Program-made: the position numbers and the translations under genes
Notes under the pieces: generated by a model
The model's input: only the letters and a program-made list of their open reading frames with translations
Database searches by the model: none
What the model was told of the DNA's origin: nothing
Assembly (NCBI RefSeq): GCF_017942085.1
Contig: NZ_JAGKSP010000011.1
Location: 1-64,000, forward strand
Source: Paenibacillus lignilyticus
GTDB lineage: Bacteria; Bacillota; Bacilli; Paenibacillales; Paenibacillaceae
Direction of reading: 5' to 3'
Length of the DNA stretch: 64,000 nt
Part shown: positions 50,466-60,354 of the stretch, piece by piece
How the letters are laid out: the number at the start of each line of letters is the position of its first letter
Numbering within the stretch: the first letter of the stretch is position 1

Positions 50466-51737
50466 TTAATCCACCGTCAGAAGCAGTTTATTGATTGTTT
50501 CGATCGCTTGCGGCGCTCTGATGCCCGGGTTTGCAGCGAACAGATCAGAAGGCAGCACTTCGAACTTGTCATTCTTCACGGCAGGCAAGCTCTTCCAAGC
50601 CGCATTGGTTTCGAACTCTTTCTTAAAGCTTGCTTTTACATCTGCTGCATCGCCATGCGTAATGAATAGAATAATGTCCGGATTAGCAGCTACGATCCGC
50701 TCAAGGCTCAGCTCCGCGTATTGCGGCATGCCATCCATGCCTTTGAACGAAGAAGCTACGTTCTTACCGCCTGCCAGCTCCAAGAAGTTGCCCGGGTAGC
50801 TTGTAGGAAGCGCAATAACAAAACTGCCCGGCGCGCCGTAAACGATCAACGTTTTCGGTGCTTTAGCCGGTTTTTTCAAACCTGCTACGTCGCTGTTCAT
50901 CTTAGCAATCAGCTGTGCGGCTTTCGTTTCCTGACCAAGAATGCGGCCGTAAAGTTTAACGGAAGCTTGAATTTCCGTAAAGGTATTGTGGGAGTTAAAC
51001 ATCACTTGCGCGCCAAGCTTCTCAATCGTCGCCTGTTGCGTTTTAAGTGCAGGGCTTGCGATAACCAGATCCGGTTTCAATGTAGCCAGTTTCTCGAAAT
51101 TAATGCCGTGCGAGCTTCCCACTTCCGGAACAGACGCAGCTTCAGAAGGGAACACTTTGCCGATTGCAGTGGAACGGCCGACAACTTTGCTGCCCAGTGC
51201 ATAAATGATTTCGGTATCGGAGGAAGACAGCGTTACGATACGGCTTGGTTTCTTCTTCAGCGTGAATGCGCCGGTGCTTGTCGTCACTGTCATTGTGCTG
51301 TTAATGGCAACGGAATTGAAGTTCTTATTGTATGTAACCCATTTGCCAAAAGCTTCAGAGATCAGACGAAGCGGAACGTATGTTTTGCCGTCTGCGATCA
51401 ATGGCGCGGAATCCAGCGATTTCAATTCGCCGTTTATGTATGCGGAAGTAGAGCCGACTGTCAGTTTAACCGTAACGCTGCCTTGAACAGCGGAAACTGC
51501 TTTATTCTTAGCATCCCATGTCGCACGACCGCCAAGTGCTTGAACAAGGCTGCTGTATGGTACAAGCGTTCTGCCGTTAATCACTTTAGGAGCGGCATCG
51601 AGCGAAACGGATTTCCCATCAAGAGTAACGCTGATAGATGAACTTGCTGCTTGCGCTGGTTGACTTGACCCTGCTGCTAATGGAGCCGCAAGCACCGATG
51701 CAGCTAGTAATGAACGAGTTAAAACTTTGGAAAACAC
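50466..51737 (-). CDS. Iron/heme-type solute-binding protein with N-terminal copper-amine-oxidase-like domain
   Basis: A 423-residue exported protein. Signal peptide about 1-30 (no lipobox: AAGSSQPAQAA), copper-amine-oxidase-N-like domain (about 35-145: NGRTLVPYSSLVQALGG, DGKTYVPLRLISEAFG), then a type III periplasmic-binding fold (about 160-420: RIVTLSSSDTEIIYALG, PDLVIASPALKTQQ, PDIILFITHG). The extra N-terminal domain may replace lipid anchoring. The start is GTG 51737 with AGGGAG 9 nt upstream; the frame to 51776 passes through a Fur box. Confidence 0.9.
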   Translation of the reverse strand: MFSKVLTRSLLAASVLAAPLAAGSSQPAQAASSSISVTLDGKSVSLDAAPKVINGRTLVPYSSLVQALGGRATWDAKNKAVSAVQGSVTVKLTVGSTSAYINGELKSLDSAPLIADGKTYVPLRLISEAFGKWVTYNKNFNSVAINSTMTVTTSTGAFTLKKKPSRIVTLSSSDTEIIYALGSKVVGRSTAIGKVFPSEAASVPEVGSSHGINFEKLATLKPDLVIASPALKTQQATIEKLGAQVMFNSHNTFTEIQASVKLYGRILGQETKAAQLIAKMNSDVAGLKKPAKAPKTLIVYGAPGSFVIALPTSYPGNFLELAGGKNVASSFKGMDGMPQYAELSLERIVAANPDIILFITHGDAADVKASFKKEFETNAAWKSLPAVKNDKFEVLPSDLFAANPGIRAPQAIETINKLLLTVD

Positions 51738-51756
51738 ATGACCACTCTCCCTAATA

Positions 51757-51775
51757 ATAATGATAATCAATCTCA
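51757..51775. promoter_or_regulatory. Second Fur box, just upstream of the binding-protein start
   Basis: ATAATGATAATCAATCTCA on the plus strand matches the left arm and centre of the 19-bp Fur consensus GATAATGATAATCATTATC and lies 20 nt before the GTG start. It is weaker than the upstream box. Confidence 0.6.
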
Positions 51776-51789
51776 ATTAATACAAACAA

Positions 51790-51818
51790 TGATAATCGAT
51801 AATGATTCTCATTGTCAA
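51790..51818 (-). promoter_or_regulatory. Fur-controlled promoter of the iron/heme operon
   Basis: Minus strand -35 TTGACA (51818-51813), spacer 17, -10 TTATCA (51795-51790). The spacer and -35 are covered by a Fur box GATAATGATTCTCATTGTC (51798-51816 on the plus strand), 16 of 19 matches to the Fur consensus. Iron-replete Fur would block polymerase binding. Confidence 0.82.
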
Positions 51819-52142
51819 TGATAATTTGTAATGAAACTTTAACAAGTAAGACGATGCTTGCAGCTCGAATTTTCCCTTCTATTATATGCCTCATTTTCAT
51901 AGAAACTGCACCGGATTCACCGCTAAACTACGAACCTCTCATCCCTATGTTTATACGGCGAGCAAGCTCTATTGCTCAGTCTGACCTTACCTCGCACTTT
52001 CCTAGCAATTGATCGTGAAATGAACCTGCTCTTACCCAATTCCATACAGAAATCAAATAGTTTTTACCCATTTGTTTTAACACTTTCCATGTATCTTTAG
52101 TAACAAAGAAATACCTAATCCTATCAAACAGGAGTGAACCAT
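51819..52142. other. Intergenic region, divergent promoters
   Basis: About 320 bp between the Fur-controlled operon and the chemoreceptor gene. It contains a GAGCAA-GCTCTA-TTGCTC hairpin (about 51960-51977) without a T tract and A/T-rich stretches. No sigma-D (TAAA-N15-GCCGATAT) promoter was found for the chemoreceptor, and no open frame is credible. Confidence 0.5.
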
Positions 52143-53714
52143 GTGAAATTGTCCATACGCGTAAAACTAATGTCCAGCTTTCTTGCAATTCTTGCACTGC
52201 TGACCGGGATCGGGGTACTAGCCATTGTGCAAATGGGGTCGCTTCAGAAATCCAGCTCCATTCTTCAAACCAACTGGTTGCCGAGTCTTAATAATATCGG
52301 GGTCATTAAGGATAACTTCATGGAAGCGCGCGTTAATATCAATAAAATTAACTTGGAAAGCGATCCTGCCGGAATCGCAAATATTGAACAAACCATTAAC
52401 GAAAATATGGATAAAGCAATGAAGGGGCTATCGGATTATGAGCACCTCCTTATCTCACCGGAGGAAACTGAAATTTTTAACTCACTCCGCGCCAACATGC
52501 AAGCTTACTCCGATATGCTGCCGCCAATTATTCAAGCGAGAATAGACAATGAACCTGAAAAGGGATATGCACTTGTCAATGAGCTAACCCCGCAGCGCAA
52601 GAAGGTAACCGCAGACTTCGAACGCTGGATCGTGTTCAATAATGATGGCGTTAAAGCGGAAGTGGACAGCGCCGCGCAAACGAATAAAGTCGGCAAATCG
52701 CTTATCATCGGCTTTGGCATCTTCGCCATAGCAGTAGGTGTTAGCCTTGCTTTATTAATCTCCGAATCCATGGTAAGAGCGATTCGTTCCATTCTCAACG
52801 TAGCAACGAAAGCGGCAAAAGGCGATTTGCGCGAACAAGCCGTCACCAAGAGCAAGGACGAGCTTGGCACGCTTGCCGCCGCGTTCAATGATATGATGGA
52901 TAATTTGCGGCAGCTGATCAGCCATACTGTCACATCCGCACAGAGCGTGGCCGCGGCTTCCGAAGAAATCTCCGCTACGACGGAAGAGATTGCTAAAGGA
53001 AGCACGGAGCAAGCAGAGTCGGCCCAAGTGATCAGCGAGCTTGTACGCGAAATGTCAATCGCCGTTAACGATGTTGCGAACAAAGCATCTGTCGTGGCCG
53101 AACTGTCCGACAAAACAAAGCGCGGTGCCGAGGACGGCAGCGATACGGTCAGCGCATCGGTGCAAAGCATGGAGAACCTTTCCGCCCAAATGCAATTGCT
53201 GGAGAAAGACTCGCAGAAGATCGGTCAAATCATTGAGGTTATCGACGAAATTTCCGAACAAACGAATTTGCTTGCCCTTAATGCTGCAATTGAAGCGGCG
53301 CGTGCCGGCGACCAAGGACGCGGGTTTGCCGTTGTTGCCGACGAAGTTCGCAAGCTGGCCGAACGCAGCAGCGAAGCTACGCAGCAAATCGCCGAGATCA
53401 TTAAAGGCATGCAGCATAATACCGATCAAAGCTTAAGAGCGATGGAGCATGCGACGCTGCAAACGTCCAAGACCGGTCAAACCTTCGAAAGCATCGTACG
53501 CATGGTCAGCGAGACTGCCGACCAGGTGACTGAAATTGCGGCAGCGAGCGAAGAGCAAGCCGCGCAATCCGAAGAAGTCATGCGCGCCGTTGAAACGATC
53601 GCGGCAGCAAGCGAAGAATCCGCGGCTGCAGCCGAAGAAACGGCAAGCTCCTCGCAAACGCTTGCGCACCTGTCGGAAGAGCTCAACAAGAACATCAATT
53701 TCTTCAAAGTATAA
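52143..53714 (+). CDS. Methyl-accepting chemotaxis protein
   Basis: A 523-residue chemoreceptor. TM1 about 8-30, an extracellular 4-helix-bundle sensor (about 31-180, 4HB_MCP type), TM2 about 182-205, HAMP about 205-258 and a long cytoplasmic signalling coil with the hairpin tip [20 protein letters not shown] and [18 protein letters not shown]. The start is GTG 52143, 8 nt after AGGAG; the GTG at 52134 lies within that ribosome binding site. It is a single gene with a strong terminator. The ligand is not predictable. Confidence 0.95.
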   Translation: MKLSIRVKLMSSFLAILALLTGIGVLAIVQMGSLQKSSSILQTNWLPSLNNIGVIKDNFMEARVNINKINLESDPAGIANIEQTINENMDKAMKGLSDYEHLLISPEETEIFNSLRANMQAYSDMLPPIIQARIDNEPEKGYALVNELTPQRKKVTADFERWIVFNNDGVKAEVDSAAQTNKVGKSLIIGFGIFAIAVGVSLALLISESMVRAIRSILNVATKAAKGDLREQAVTKSKDELGTLAAAFNDMMDNLRQLISHTVTSAQSVAAASEEISATTEEIAKGSTEQAESAQVISELVREMSIAVNDVANKASVVAELSDKTKRGAEDGSDTVSASVQSMENLSAQMQLLEKDSQKIGQIIEVIDEISEQTNLLALNAAIEAARAGDQGRGFAVVADEVRKLAERSSEATQQIAEIIKGMQHNTDQSLRAMEHATLQTSKTGQTFESIVRMVSETADQVTEIAAASEEQAAQSEEVMRAVETIAAASEESAAAAEETASSSQTLAHLSEELNKNINFFKV

Positions 53715-53779
53715 ACAGAATCGGTACGGTTCCGGTCTTACTCAAGCCCGTGGCCGTACCGCTGAAATTAACAAAATGA

Positions 53780-53812
53780 AGAGGCCGGCTGCATCCGCAG
53801 CCGGCCTTTCGT
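53780..53812. terminator. Bidirectional terminator between chemoreceptor and mannanase genes
   Basis: Perfect 10-bp stem GGCCGGCTGC/GCAGCCGGCC with a 4-nt loop, T-rich on the plus side and CTCTTCATTTTGTT on the minus side. An additional longer-range hairpin CGGTACGG/CCGTACCG precedes it. Confidence 0.88.
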
Positions 53813-53817
53813 CATAG

Positions 53818-56800
53818 CTATTGGCGATGCACGAAATTGATAATCGCCTGCACGGCTTCTGCGCGAGTCGCAGTGCCGAGAGGTGAGAATTGATTCTCTC
53901 CGGTTCCCTGCATTAATCCCGAAGCAACCGCTTGCTTCACGTCTTCTTTCGCCCACGAAGCAATCTGCTCCGCGTCCGCGAACGGCTGTGCCTCTGCTGC
54001 CGAAGCGGTGCCGGCAGCTTGTTTCTTGCCGCTGAAAGCGAGCATTCTGTTGATCAGCGCCGCCATCTCCTGGCGGCTGATTGTCGCTTGCGGGGCAAAT
54101 CGATCAGCGCTTCTGCCCTGGATCAATCCATGTTTATACGCGGCATTTACAGCATCCGCGTACCAGCTATCTGCAGCGACATCGGCGAAGACCTGTTTCG
54201 CACCTTTATCTGCCGATAGCTGCAAAACATTCACCATCAGCTGAACAAATGCCGCACGGCTGATCGCTTGCGTCGGCGCGAAGCTATCGTCGCCGACACC
54301 TTTCACCAGATGATGCGCCGCCGCTTCCGTAACAGCTGCATAAGCCCAATGTGTAGCCGGCATATCTTTAAATGTCTTCTTATACGTCATAGCCGCATAG
54401 GTGCTGAAATGAGAGAGCGGTGCAGAGATGCTGCCTGCCTGCTTATCGACTTGACCGCCGACATACTCCCAAGCACCGGAAGTCGGGTTGAAATAGTAGA
54501 TGCCCAGGAGCTCCGGCTGTCCGGCCGATCCAATGTCTACCGGAATGGTAAGAATGACAGGCCTCTCGAACTTCGCAAGCTTATGCTGCTTCCCGTCCTT
54601 CGTTACGATAGTGAGCTCCAGTTGATAGACTTTACCTTCCAAACGATAACCCTCTTGCAAAGGAGCTCCGTCGGCATTCTGCTCTTTCGTTGCAATTTGG
54701 AGAGAAATCATCGCTTCCCCGCGTGCATTCGGCTCCACTTGCGCAAGTAAAGCTTGCAGCACCTCAGGAGCGATTGAAGCCTTCGCTCCTTGAGCATCCA
54801 CCACAAGGGTATTGCTCCCAAACGTACTCGCCAGAGCCGCGGGAATCAGCAATTCATTCTTACCGCCTTGCAGCGTAACAGAGACTTTGCCATCCTTACT
54901 GCCGCTTTTCACTGCAGCCTCGCTCAGTTTCTCTTGGTTCTGCAGCAGTTGATCCGGCACATAGACATAGCCCGGTCCACCATCGCCATCATCCGGATCT
55001 TCCGGATCAACAGCTGCTTTGTATACCCCTATCGAATCCACATAGAGCGTACCGTCGCCGACCGGTCCATCTCCTTGATTAATGTATAACGAGAACTCTG
55101 CGACGGAGCCAAGATCAATGATGCCATTGCCTTTCGTATTCCAAGGCGCATGCCGGAATTCGGAGAATGGAAGCTTCAAGATGCCGGCTTCCGTACCCGA
55201 CAGCACGCGGTAAGCCTCCCATGCTTCGCCATCCGGTTCAATAAATTGAATGGTCAGCTTGCGGCCCGATCCGTCCGGTGTCAGCCAGAAAGAGACACCG
55301 TCATAGCCCGCCCAAGACATGCCGTTCAGGTTCTTCGTCATCCCGGCAAAGTTCGTAGCCGCAGTCAGCGTGTACGAATAACGAAGACCAAACTTGCCGG
55401 CTTCCTTATGCTCGCTGTCAGGCGTCAATGTAACCGGTCCGCCCCACGTATTGCTCGTGTAAGCTTTCTGCGCAAGCAGCTCGCCACCGCCATAATAGTC
55501 GAAGTTGTCGATAATCGGGACATTCCCGAGCTTCAGATCATCGACATAAAGCACATGACTGCCTGCCGAGCCCGCGCCTTTATTGACGAAGATCGAGTAT
55601 TCGGCCAGCGCCGACAGGGAGAGCAAGCCGTCTCCGCTTGACCATTGGTTACGCGCAAACCCGCTGAACGGCACTTCATAAACAGCGCCTTCCGTTCCGC
55701 CAGGAATCAGCTGCGCTTCCCAATAATCGCCGTCCGCGTCCTTCAGCTGCAGCGTGACGCCGTTCTGCGAACCATCCGATTGGAGCCACAGCGAAAGGGC
55801 GTTGCCGCCGGAGGCTAAATTCATTCCGCCAAGCGCTTTGGTCACGCCGGCATAGCCCTTCTCATCCGTCAGCGTATAGGCCAGCTTAAGGCCGTGATCC
55901 CCTTCGGACTTATGCGCCGCGTCCAAACTTATAACCATTTCATCGCCGTCGCTTTTACTCACATAAGCTATAGATGCGAGATTGTTTGAGCCCTGGTAGT
56001 ATTCAAAGCCATCGATAGCACCGACTTTCGCTACTTGAATGGAATCGAAATACAGCGTCCCTGCACCCGCTCCGCTGCCGCCCTTCTCCACATAGAGAGA
56101 GAATTCTGCAATGGAACCCAGGTCGATCACGCCATTGACAGGCGCGTTCCAACCCGGTCTGGCAAAGACATGGAACGGAATTCGCACAAGCCTTGCTTCA
56201 TCCCCCGAGACACGAAGCTTCGCTTCCCAGTACTCGCCGCTTGTTTCTTTAAACTGCACGGTGATCCCGCGGTTCCGGCCATCTGGCTTATACCACAGCT
56301 CGATGCCATTGTTGCCGCTCCAATCGATGCCTTCCATATTCTTCGAAACGCCTGCATAGCCCTTCGCATCCGTAAGGGCATAATCCAGCTGCAGCCCGTA
56401 TTCTCCGCCGGCCTTCACATAAGAGGAGAGAGACAAGCTCACCGCATCCCCGCCGGAATTCGGCGTATAGGCCGCCTGCAAACGTGAATCGTCGCCTTCA
56501 TACGATTCAAAGGTATCGATCGTCGGAAGCCGGTATAGCTTGATGCTGTCAAAATAAACCGCATAATTCTCCGCCGGCACGCCGTCCACGTAAAGTCCAA
56601 AGGAAGCTACCTTACCGGCATCGATCATGCCGTTGCCTTGCGATGCGTGACTATCCTTCCACCACTGCGGAATGTAGAATCGGCTGAATGGAACTTGCAC
56701 GAGAACCGGGTCTGTACCGGAAATCCGCAGATCCGTCTTCCACACCTCGCCTGCCGTATCCATGCCCTCCGTTAGCTGCAGCGTAACGCCCATATCGGCG

Positions 56801-59463
56801 CCCGTTGGCTGAACCCAGAACTGGATGCCGCTGTTCCCTGACCAGTCGGCATTGTCCAGCGCCATCTCCAGTCCGCCCCAGCCTTGGCTCATAGAGGTCT
56901 CCAGCTTCAAGCCATAATCGCCTTCGTTCTTATGCGAAGCATCCAAGGTGAGCGTAATCGGCGAACCGGAATTATTCACGGCATAGGCACTGCGAAGTGC
57001 CGCACTCGAGCCGCTATAGCCGTCAAATCCATCAATGAGCTGGCTCTTCGACAGCTCGGACGGTGCATCCAGCTTCTCGTCGCCTACGCCGATCGCAATT
57101 CTGCTGACCTGCGGGTTCCAGGTCTGATCCGCTTTACTCAACGGGAACTGCACCTTCAAGTACCGCGTTCCGGCAGGCAGCTTATAAGCCGTATACTCGG
57201 TGCGCGTCCACCAGCCGTCCCCGCCTTTGCTCGCTTTCACGGCCGTGCCGTATTCCGTAAAACTAACCCCGTCCGCAGACGTGAAGAACTTGAAATCCCC
57301 CACCAAATACGCGCTCGGTTCCTGCCTTGCATACGTAAGCAGCTTGAAGTAATTCATGTCGCCGCTCGTCTTGTACTGGAAGTACTCTTCCGTATCGGTG
57401 CTGCGGACAAGCCGTTTGTTATCGCCGCCAAAAAACGCATCCGGGTTGTCGGTGCTGAAGCTGAGGTTGATGCTGCGGTCGTTCATTTTGACAAAATTGT
57501 TCATATCATCGATCAACACGCCGTTTGCCAGCTCCGGACGCTGGATCGAATCCGGGAAGGTCAGCGCGCTGCCATCCGTGCCGTACTCGATATCCACTTC
57601 TCCAAGCTCAGAAGCGCTGTAGTCGCTTGGGAACACGATTCTCACAAACTTCGCCATTGCCGGCAGACTGCCGGAATACTCAACCTGATGCCACGGCCCG
57701 CCGTTATCGACCGGCGTAACTTCAAGTGCCTCATAGGACTCTCCGTCTGCGGATGTGAACATGCTATAAGCGGAAGAAGCCAGCTTCGCAGGGTCAATAT
57801 AGGCTGTTAGCTTCATCTTCAGCCCCGTCACGCCCGTATCAGATGTCGGCAGCGCGTACGTAATGTACTGCTCCTGAGAGGTTTCGAGCTGCTTGAGCCG
57901 CGAAGGATCGCCGCCGAATCGAGACGGATTCTTCGCTTCGAATTCCAAGTCGGTCGAATAGTCATACAGCTGCGAGAAGTTGCGCATGACATCCTTGATA
58001 ACATGTTTGGCGACAACCGGACCGGCCACAGCCGAATAATCGGATGAACCGGATGCATTGTTCGCCTTCAATCGGTAGTAATAAGACGCGCCCGTTACGG
58101 CAGATGTGTCATGGAACAGCTGCGTCTCCCCCTCGACCGCATCGGAAACCCGGTCGCCAACGACATGCCAAGGTCCATCCGCCGCATCACCGCGTTCAAC
58201 GGTATACGAGCTTGCTCCCGCGGAGCCAAGCCAAGATATCGTGGAGACCTCGTCGATAGGCAGCAGTTGCGGCATATCTGGAACCGGCAACGGCGGAACT
58301 TCGTCAATGCCGCGGATGTGATAAGCATGTTTGCTTAATGTCCGCAGCAGATTCGTCTCATCGAAGCCGTCGCCGGAAGGGAAGCCCGGCCAGCGGTAAG
58401 CGCCGTAGAAGACGCCATCCTTCACACTCTCCGTATGCGGGTAGAAGCCGCCGTCGCGGTTATGCATGCGCAAGCTCCAGATCATAGCGCCGCTTGCACC
58501 GCTTTCCTCCACGATGCTTAAGAAATCGTCCACCTGCGCCGTCGGTTTAAAGCCGAACTCGCCAATGATGAAGGCTTTCTTGCCGCGTGCTTTGCCCATA
58601 TCCAGATTAGCCTGCGCGCCATAATCGGAGTAATGGTCCGGATAATAGTGGTTGGAGACGATGTCAATGTTTGGATCGTTCAGCGAAGCATCGTCAATGC
58701 CGTATTTGCCGTCGATGACCAAGTGATTCGTATCCAGGCTTTTAATGTAAGCCGCAATATCGCTGGTCCATGCTTGTGACGCCGGCACCAGCTCGTTGCC
58801 AGTCTCCCAGCCGAGGATTGCAGGGTCATCCTTATACGCCACGCCAGTATAGCTGTTCACCCTGTTCAGCACGTGAGCAATGACCGACTTAAAGTCCGCA
58901 ATCAGCTGCGGATCGCTCCAGAAGGCCGCTTCGCTCTTGCCGCGAAAAGCCGCATACTCCTTAATGCCGCCTTGCCACTGATACTGATCGACGAACGGCA
59001 GAATAATGCGCACGCCGTACTGATTGGCCAGCTGCAGCATTTTATCCAGCGCTTTGAACACCTCTTCGTTAAACTGCAGCGGGCCATCCGGGGTTGCCGG
59101 CCCCATAACAGCCCGCTCCTCCGTCGTGTCGTCCGCTTTCTTCACGGACAGCACATACGGCCGCGTTACCGTTCCGCCCAATTGAACGAGTGCTTTGAAG
59201 GCATCCTCCTGCTCCCATGCCGTCGGAACCCGCCAATAAATATCCTCGATCATGCTAAGCGTTGGCACGTTGGCCGAAATAAACCGGAACGCCGCCCCGC
59301 CGTCCTTCAATGTATCGCCGTCACGCGTAATGAAATGCTCAAAAGCCGATGCGGCTGCAGGCAAATCCTCTGCCTCAGCCCGCTGAGGGACGGAAAAAAC
59401 CGATAAAAAAGATGACACCGTGAGAGCCAGGGTCATCAGGATAGGTATATAACGTTTGAACAA
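53818..59463 (-). CDS. Giant SLH-anchored GH5-type mannanase with four repeated CBM-like modules
   Basis: A 1881-residue surface enzyme (TTG 59463, GGGAGG 8 nt upstream). Signal peptide about 1-31. GH5-like mannanase domain about 35-400 with acid/base E224 in WETGNEL and nucleophile E302 in IIGEFGF. A fibronectin-III-like segment (about 415-490) and two discoidin-like beta domains follow. Then come four tandem modules of about 170 residues (about 850-1510, each with IDGFD/E-Y..., GLKL, G(I/V)W/FW, WEA, and D(S/D)I or DSIG end), similar to CBM11/CIA30. A beta-rich domain and three SLH domains (about 1695-1880) attach it to the cell wall. It acts on mannans; downstream of its transporter genes. 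Confidence 0.88.
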   Translation of the reverse strand: MFKRYIPILMTLALTVSSFLSVFSVPQRAEAEDLPAAASAFEHFITRDGDTLKDGGAAFRFISANVPTLSMIEDIYWRVPTAWEQEDAFKALVQLGGTVTRPYVLSVKKADDTTEERAVMGPATPDGPLQFNEEVFKALDKMLQLANQYGVRIILPFVDQYQWQGGIKEYAAFRGKSEAAFWSDPQLIADFKSVIAHVLNRVNSYTGVAYKDDPAILGWETGNELVPASQAWTSDIAAYIKSLDTNHLVIDGKYGIDDASLNDPNIDIVSNHYYPDHYSDYGAQANLDMGKARGKKAFIIGEFGFKPTAQVDDFLSIVEESGASGAMIWSLRMHNRDGGFYPHTESVKDGVFYGAYRWPGFPSGDGFDETNLLRTLSKHAYHIRGIDEVPPLPVPDMPQLLPIDEVSTISWLGSAGASSYTVERGDAADGPWHVVGDRVSDAVEGETQLFHDTSAVTGASYYYRLKANNASGSSDYSAVAGPVVAKHVIKDVMRNFSQLYDYSTDLEFEAKNPSRFGGDPSRLKQLETSQEQYITYALPTSDTGVTGLKMKLTAYIDPAKLASSAYSMFTSADGESYEALEVTPVDNGGPWHQVEYSGSLPAMAKFVRIVFPSDYSASELGEVDIEYGTDGSALTFPDSIQRPELANGVLIDDMNNFVKMNDRSINLSFSTDNPDAFFGGDNKRLVRSTDTEEYFQYKTSGDMNYFKLLTYARQEPSAYLVGDFKFFTSADGVSFTEYGTAVKASKGGDGWWTRTEYTAYKLPAGTRYLKVQFPLSKADQTWNPQVSRIAIGVGDEKLDAPSELSKSQLIDGFDGYSGSSAALRSAYAVNNSGSPITLTLDASHKNEGDYGLKLETSMSQGWGGLEMALDNADWSGNSGIQFWVQPTGADMGVTLQLTEGMDTAGEVWKTDLRISGTDPVLVQVPFSRFYIPQWWKDSHASQGNGMIDAGKVASFGLYVDGVPAENYAVYFDSIKLYRLPTIDTFESYEGDDSRLQAAYTPNSGGDAVSLSLSSYVKAGGEYGLQLDYALTDAKGYAGVSKNMEGIDWSGNNGIELWYKPDGRNRGITVQFKETSGEYWEAKLRVSGDEARLVRIPFHVFARPGWNAPVNGVIDLGSIAEFSLYVEKGGSGAGAGTLYFDSIQVAKVGAIDGFEYYQGSNNLASIAYVSKSDGDEMVISLDAAHKSEGDHGLKLAYTLTDEKGYAGVTKALGGMNLASGGNALSLWLQSDGSQNGVTLQLKDADGDYWEAQLIPGGTEGAVYEVPFSGFARNQWSSGDGLLSLSALAEYSIFVNKGAGSAGSHVLYVDDLKLGNVPIIDNFDYYGGGELLAQKAYTSNTWGGPVTLTPDSEHKEAGKFGLRYSYTLTAATNFAGMTKNLNGMSWAGYDGVSFWLTPDGSGRKLTIQFIEPDGEAWEAYRVLSGTEAGILKLPFSEFRHAPWNTKGNGIIDLGSVAEFSLYINQGDGPVGDGTLYVDSIGVYKAAVDPEDPDDGDGGPGYVYVPDQLLQNQEKLSEAAVKSGSKDGKVSVTLQGGKNELLIPAALASTFGSNTLVVDAQGAKASIAPEVLQALLAQVEPNARGEAMISLQIATKEQNADGAPLQEGYRLEGKVYQLELTIVTKDGKQHKLAKFERPVILTIPVDIGSAGQPELLGIYYFNPTSGAWEYVGGQVDKQAGSISAPLSHFSTYAAMTYKKTFKDMPATHWAYAAVTEAAAHHLVKGVGDDSFAPTQAISRAAFVQLMVNVLQLSADKGAKQVFADVAADSWYADAVNAAYKHGLIQGRSADRFAPQATISRQEMAALINRMLAFSGKKQAAGTASAAEAQPFADAEQIASWAKEDVKQAVASGLMQGTGENQFSPLGTATRAEAVQAIINFVHRQ

Positions 59464-59505
59464 GATCGTTACCTCCCGAACATGGAATGTGTGGAGAAGC
59501 AAAGC

Positions 59506-60345
59506 TTATTTTACCGAACCGCTTACAATGCCCGAGAAGATATAACGCTGCAGAAACAGATACATAATTACAGTAGGAATTAAGATAATCACAACGGCCG
59601 CGCTGATCAAATTCCACTGGGCACTGTTCACCCCGGCGAATTTCATAAGCGATGTCGAGACGACGCCCAGCTTCTGCGCCGGCATGTACAGATACGGAAT
59701 ATACATATCGTTATAGATGGAAATCGTCTTAATGATCGTGACCGTTGCCGTCGCGGGAATGAGCAGCGGGAAGATCACGGAACGGAAGATCCGCACCAAG
59801 CTCGCGCCTTCCATCATCGCACTCTCGTCAAGATCAAACGGAATGCTGCGAATGAATTGCAGGAAGATATAAATCTGCACCACATCTGTGCCCAAATAAA
59901 GCAGCACCGGCGCCATATGCGAATTGAACAGTCCAAGCTCCTTCACGATCGAGAACGTTGCAACCTGCGTGGTCACGGAAGGAATCAGCGTTGCGAGCAC
60001 GTAAGCGCCAAGCAAATATTTCTTGAGCTTAAATTGGAATCGGCCGAGCGCGTAGGCTGCCATCGTACCTATGATGATATTCCCGATCAGCGCCAGCACG
60101 AGGATAATGCTCGTATTCCAGAAGGCGCGCCCCATGTGTCCGATTCGCATCACCGTCTCGAAGTTCTCTAGGTTGAAGAAGCTGCGCGGCAGCTCGAATA
60201 CGGATGAGGCGTTGTACTCCTCCGTTCCCTTGAAGGCGTTCAGAATCACGACGTAAGGCGGGAAGAGAACGAGAAAGGCAGCCAGTGTCAGCAGCAAGTA
60301 ATGCATGGCAAGAAAGGGATTGTTGCGTTTAAATATCGACGACAT
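59506..60345 (-). CDS. CUT1 ABC sugar transporter permease (MalG-like)
   Basis: A 279-residue permease with six membrane segments and EAA loop DESAMMEGASLVRIFRSVIF-type sequence (about 185-204). It is 9 nt after the other permease gene and 42 nt before the mannanase gene, so enzyme and importer are in one transcript. No ATPase gene is nearby. Confidence 0.92.
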   Translation of the reverse strand: MSSIFKRNNPFLAMHYLLLTLAAFLVLFPPYVVILNAFKGTEEYNASSVFELPRSFFNLENFETVMRIGHMGRAFWNTSIILVLALIGNIIIGTMAAYALGRFQFKLKKYLLGAYVLATLIPSVTTQVATFSIVKELGLFNSHMAPVLLYLGTDVVQIYIFLQFIRSIPFDLDESAMMEGASLVRIFRSVIFPLLIPATATVTIIKTISIYNDMYIPYLYMPAQKLGVVSTSLMKFAGVNSAQWNLISAAVVIILIPTVIMYLFLQRYIFSGIVSGSVK

Positions 60346-60354
60346 GGAGTTCCA

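Noticed and set aside
50721-51641. 306-codon plus-strand open frame opposite the iron/heme-binding protein gene
   Set aside because: Antisense shadow with Cys/Arg/Phe bias and no ribosome binding site; the minus-strand protein has clear signal peptide and domains.
56884-57810. 308-codon plus-strand open frame inside the mannanase gene
   Set aside because: Antisense to a recognised multidomain protein; no domain or ribosome binding site of its own.
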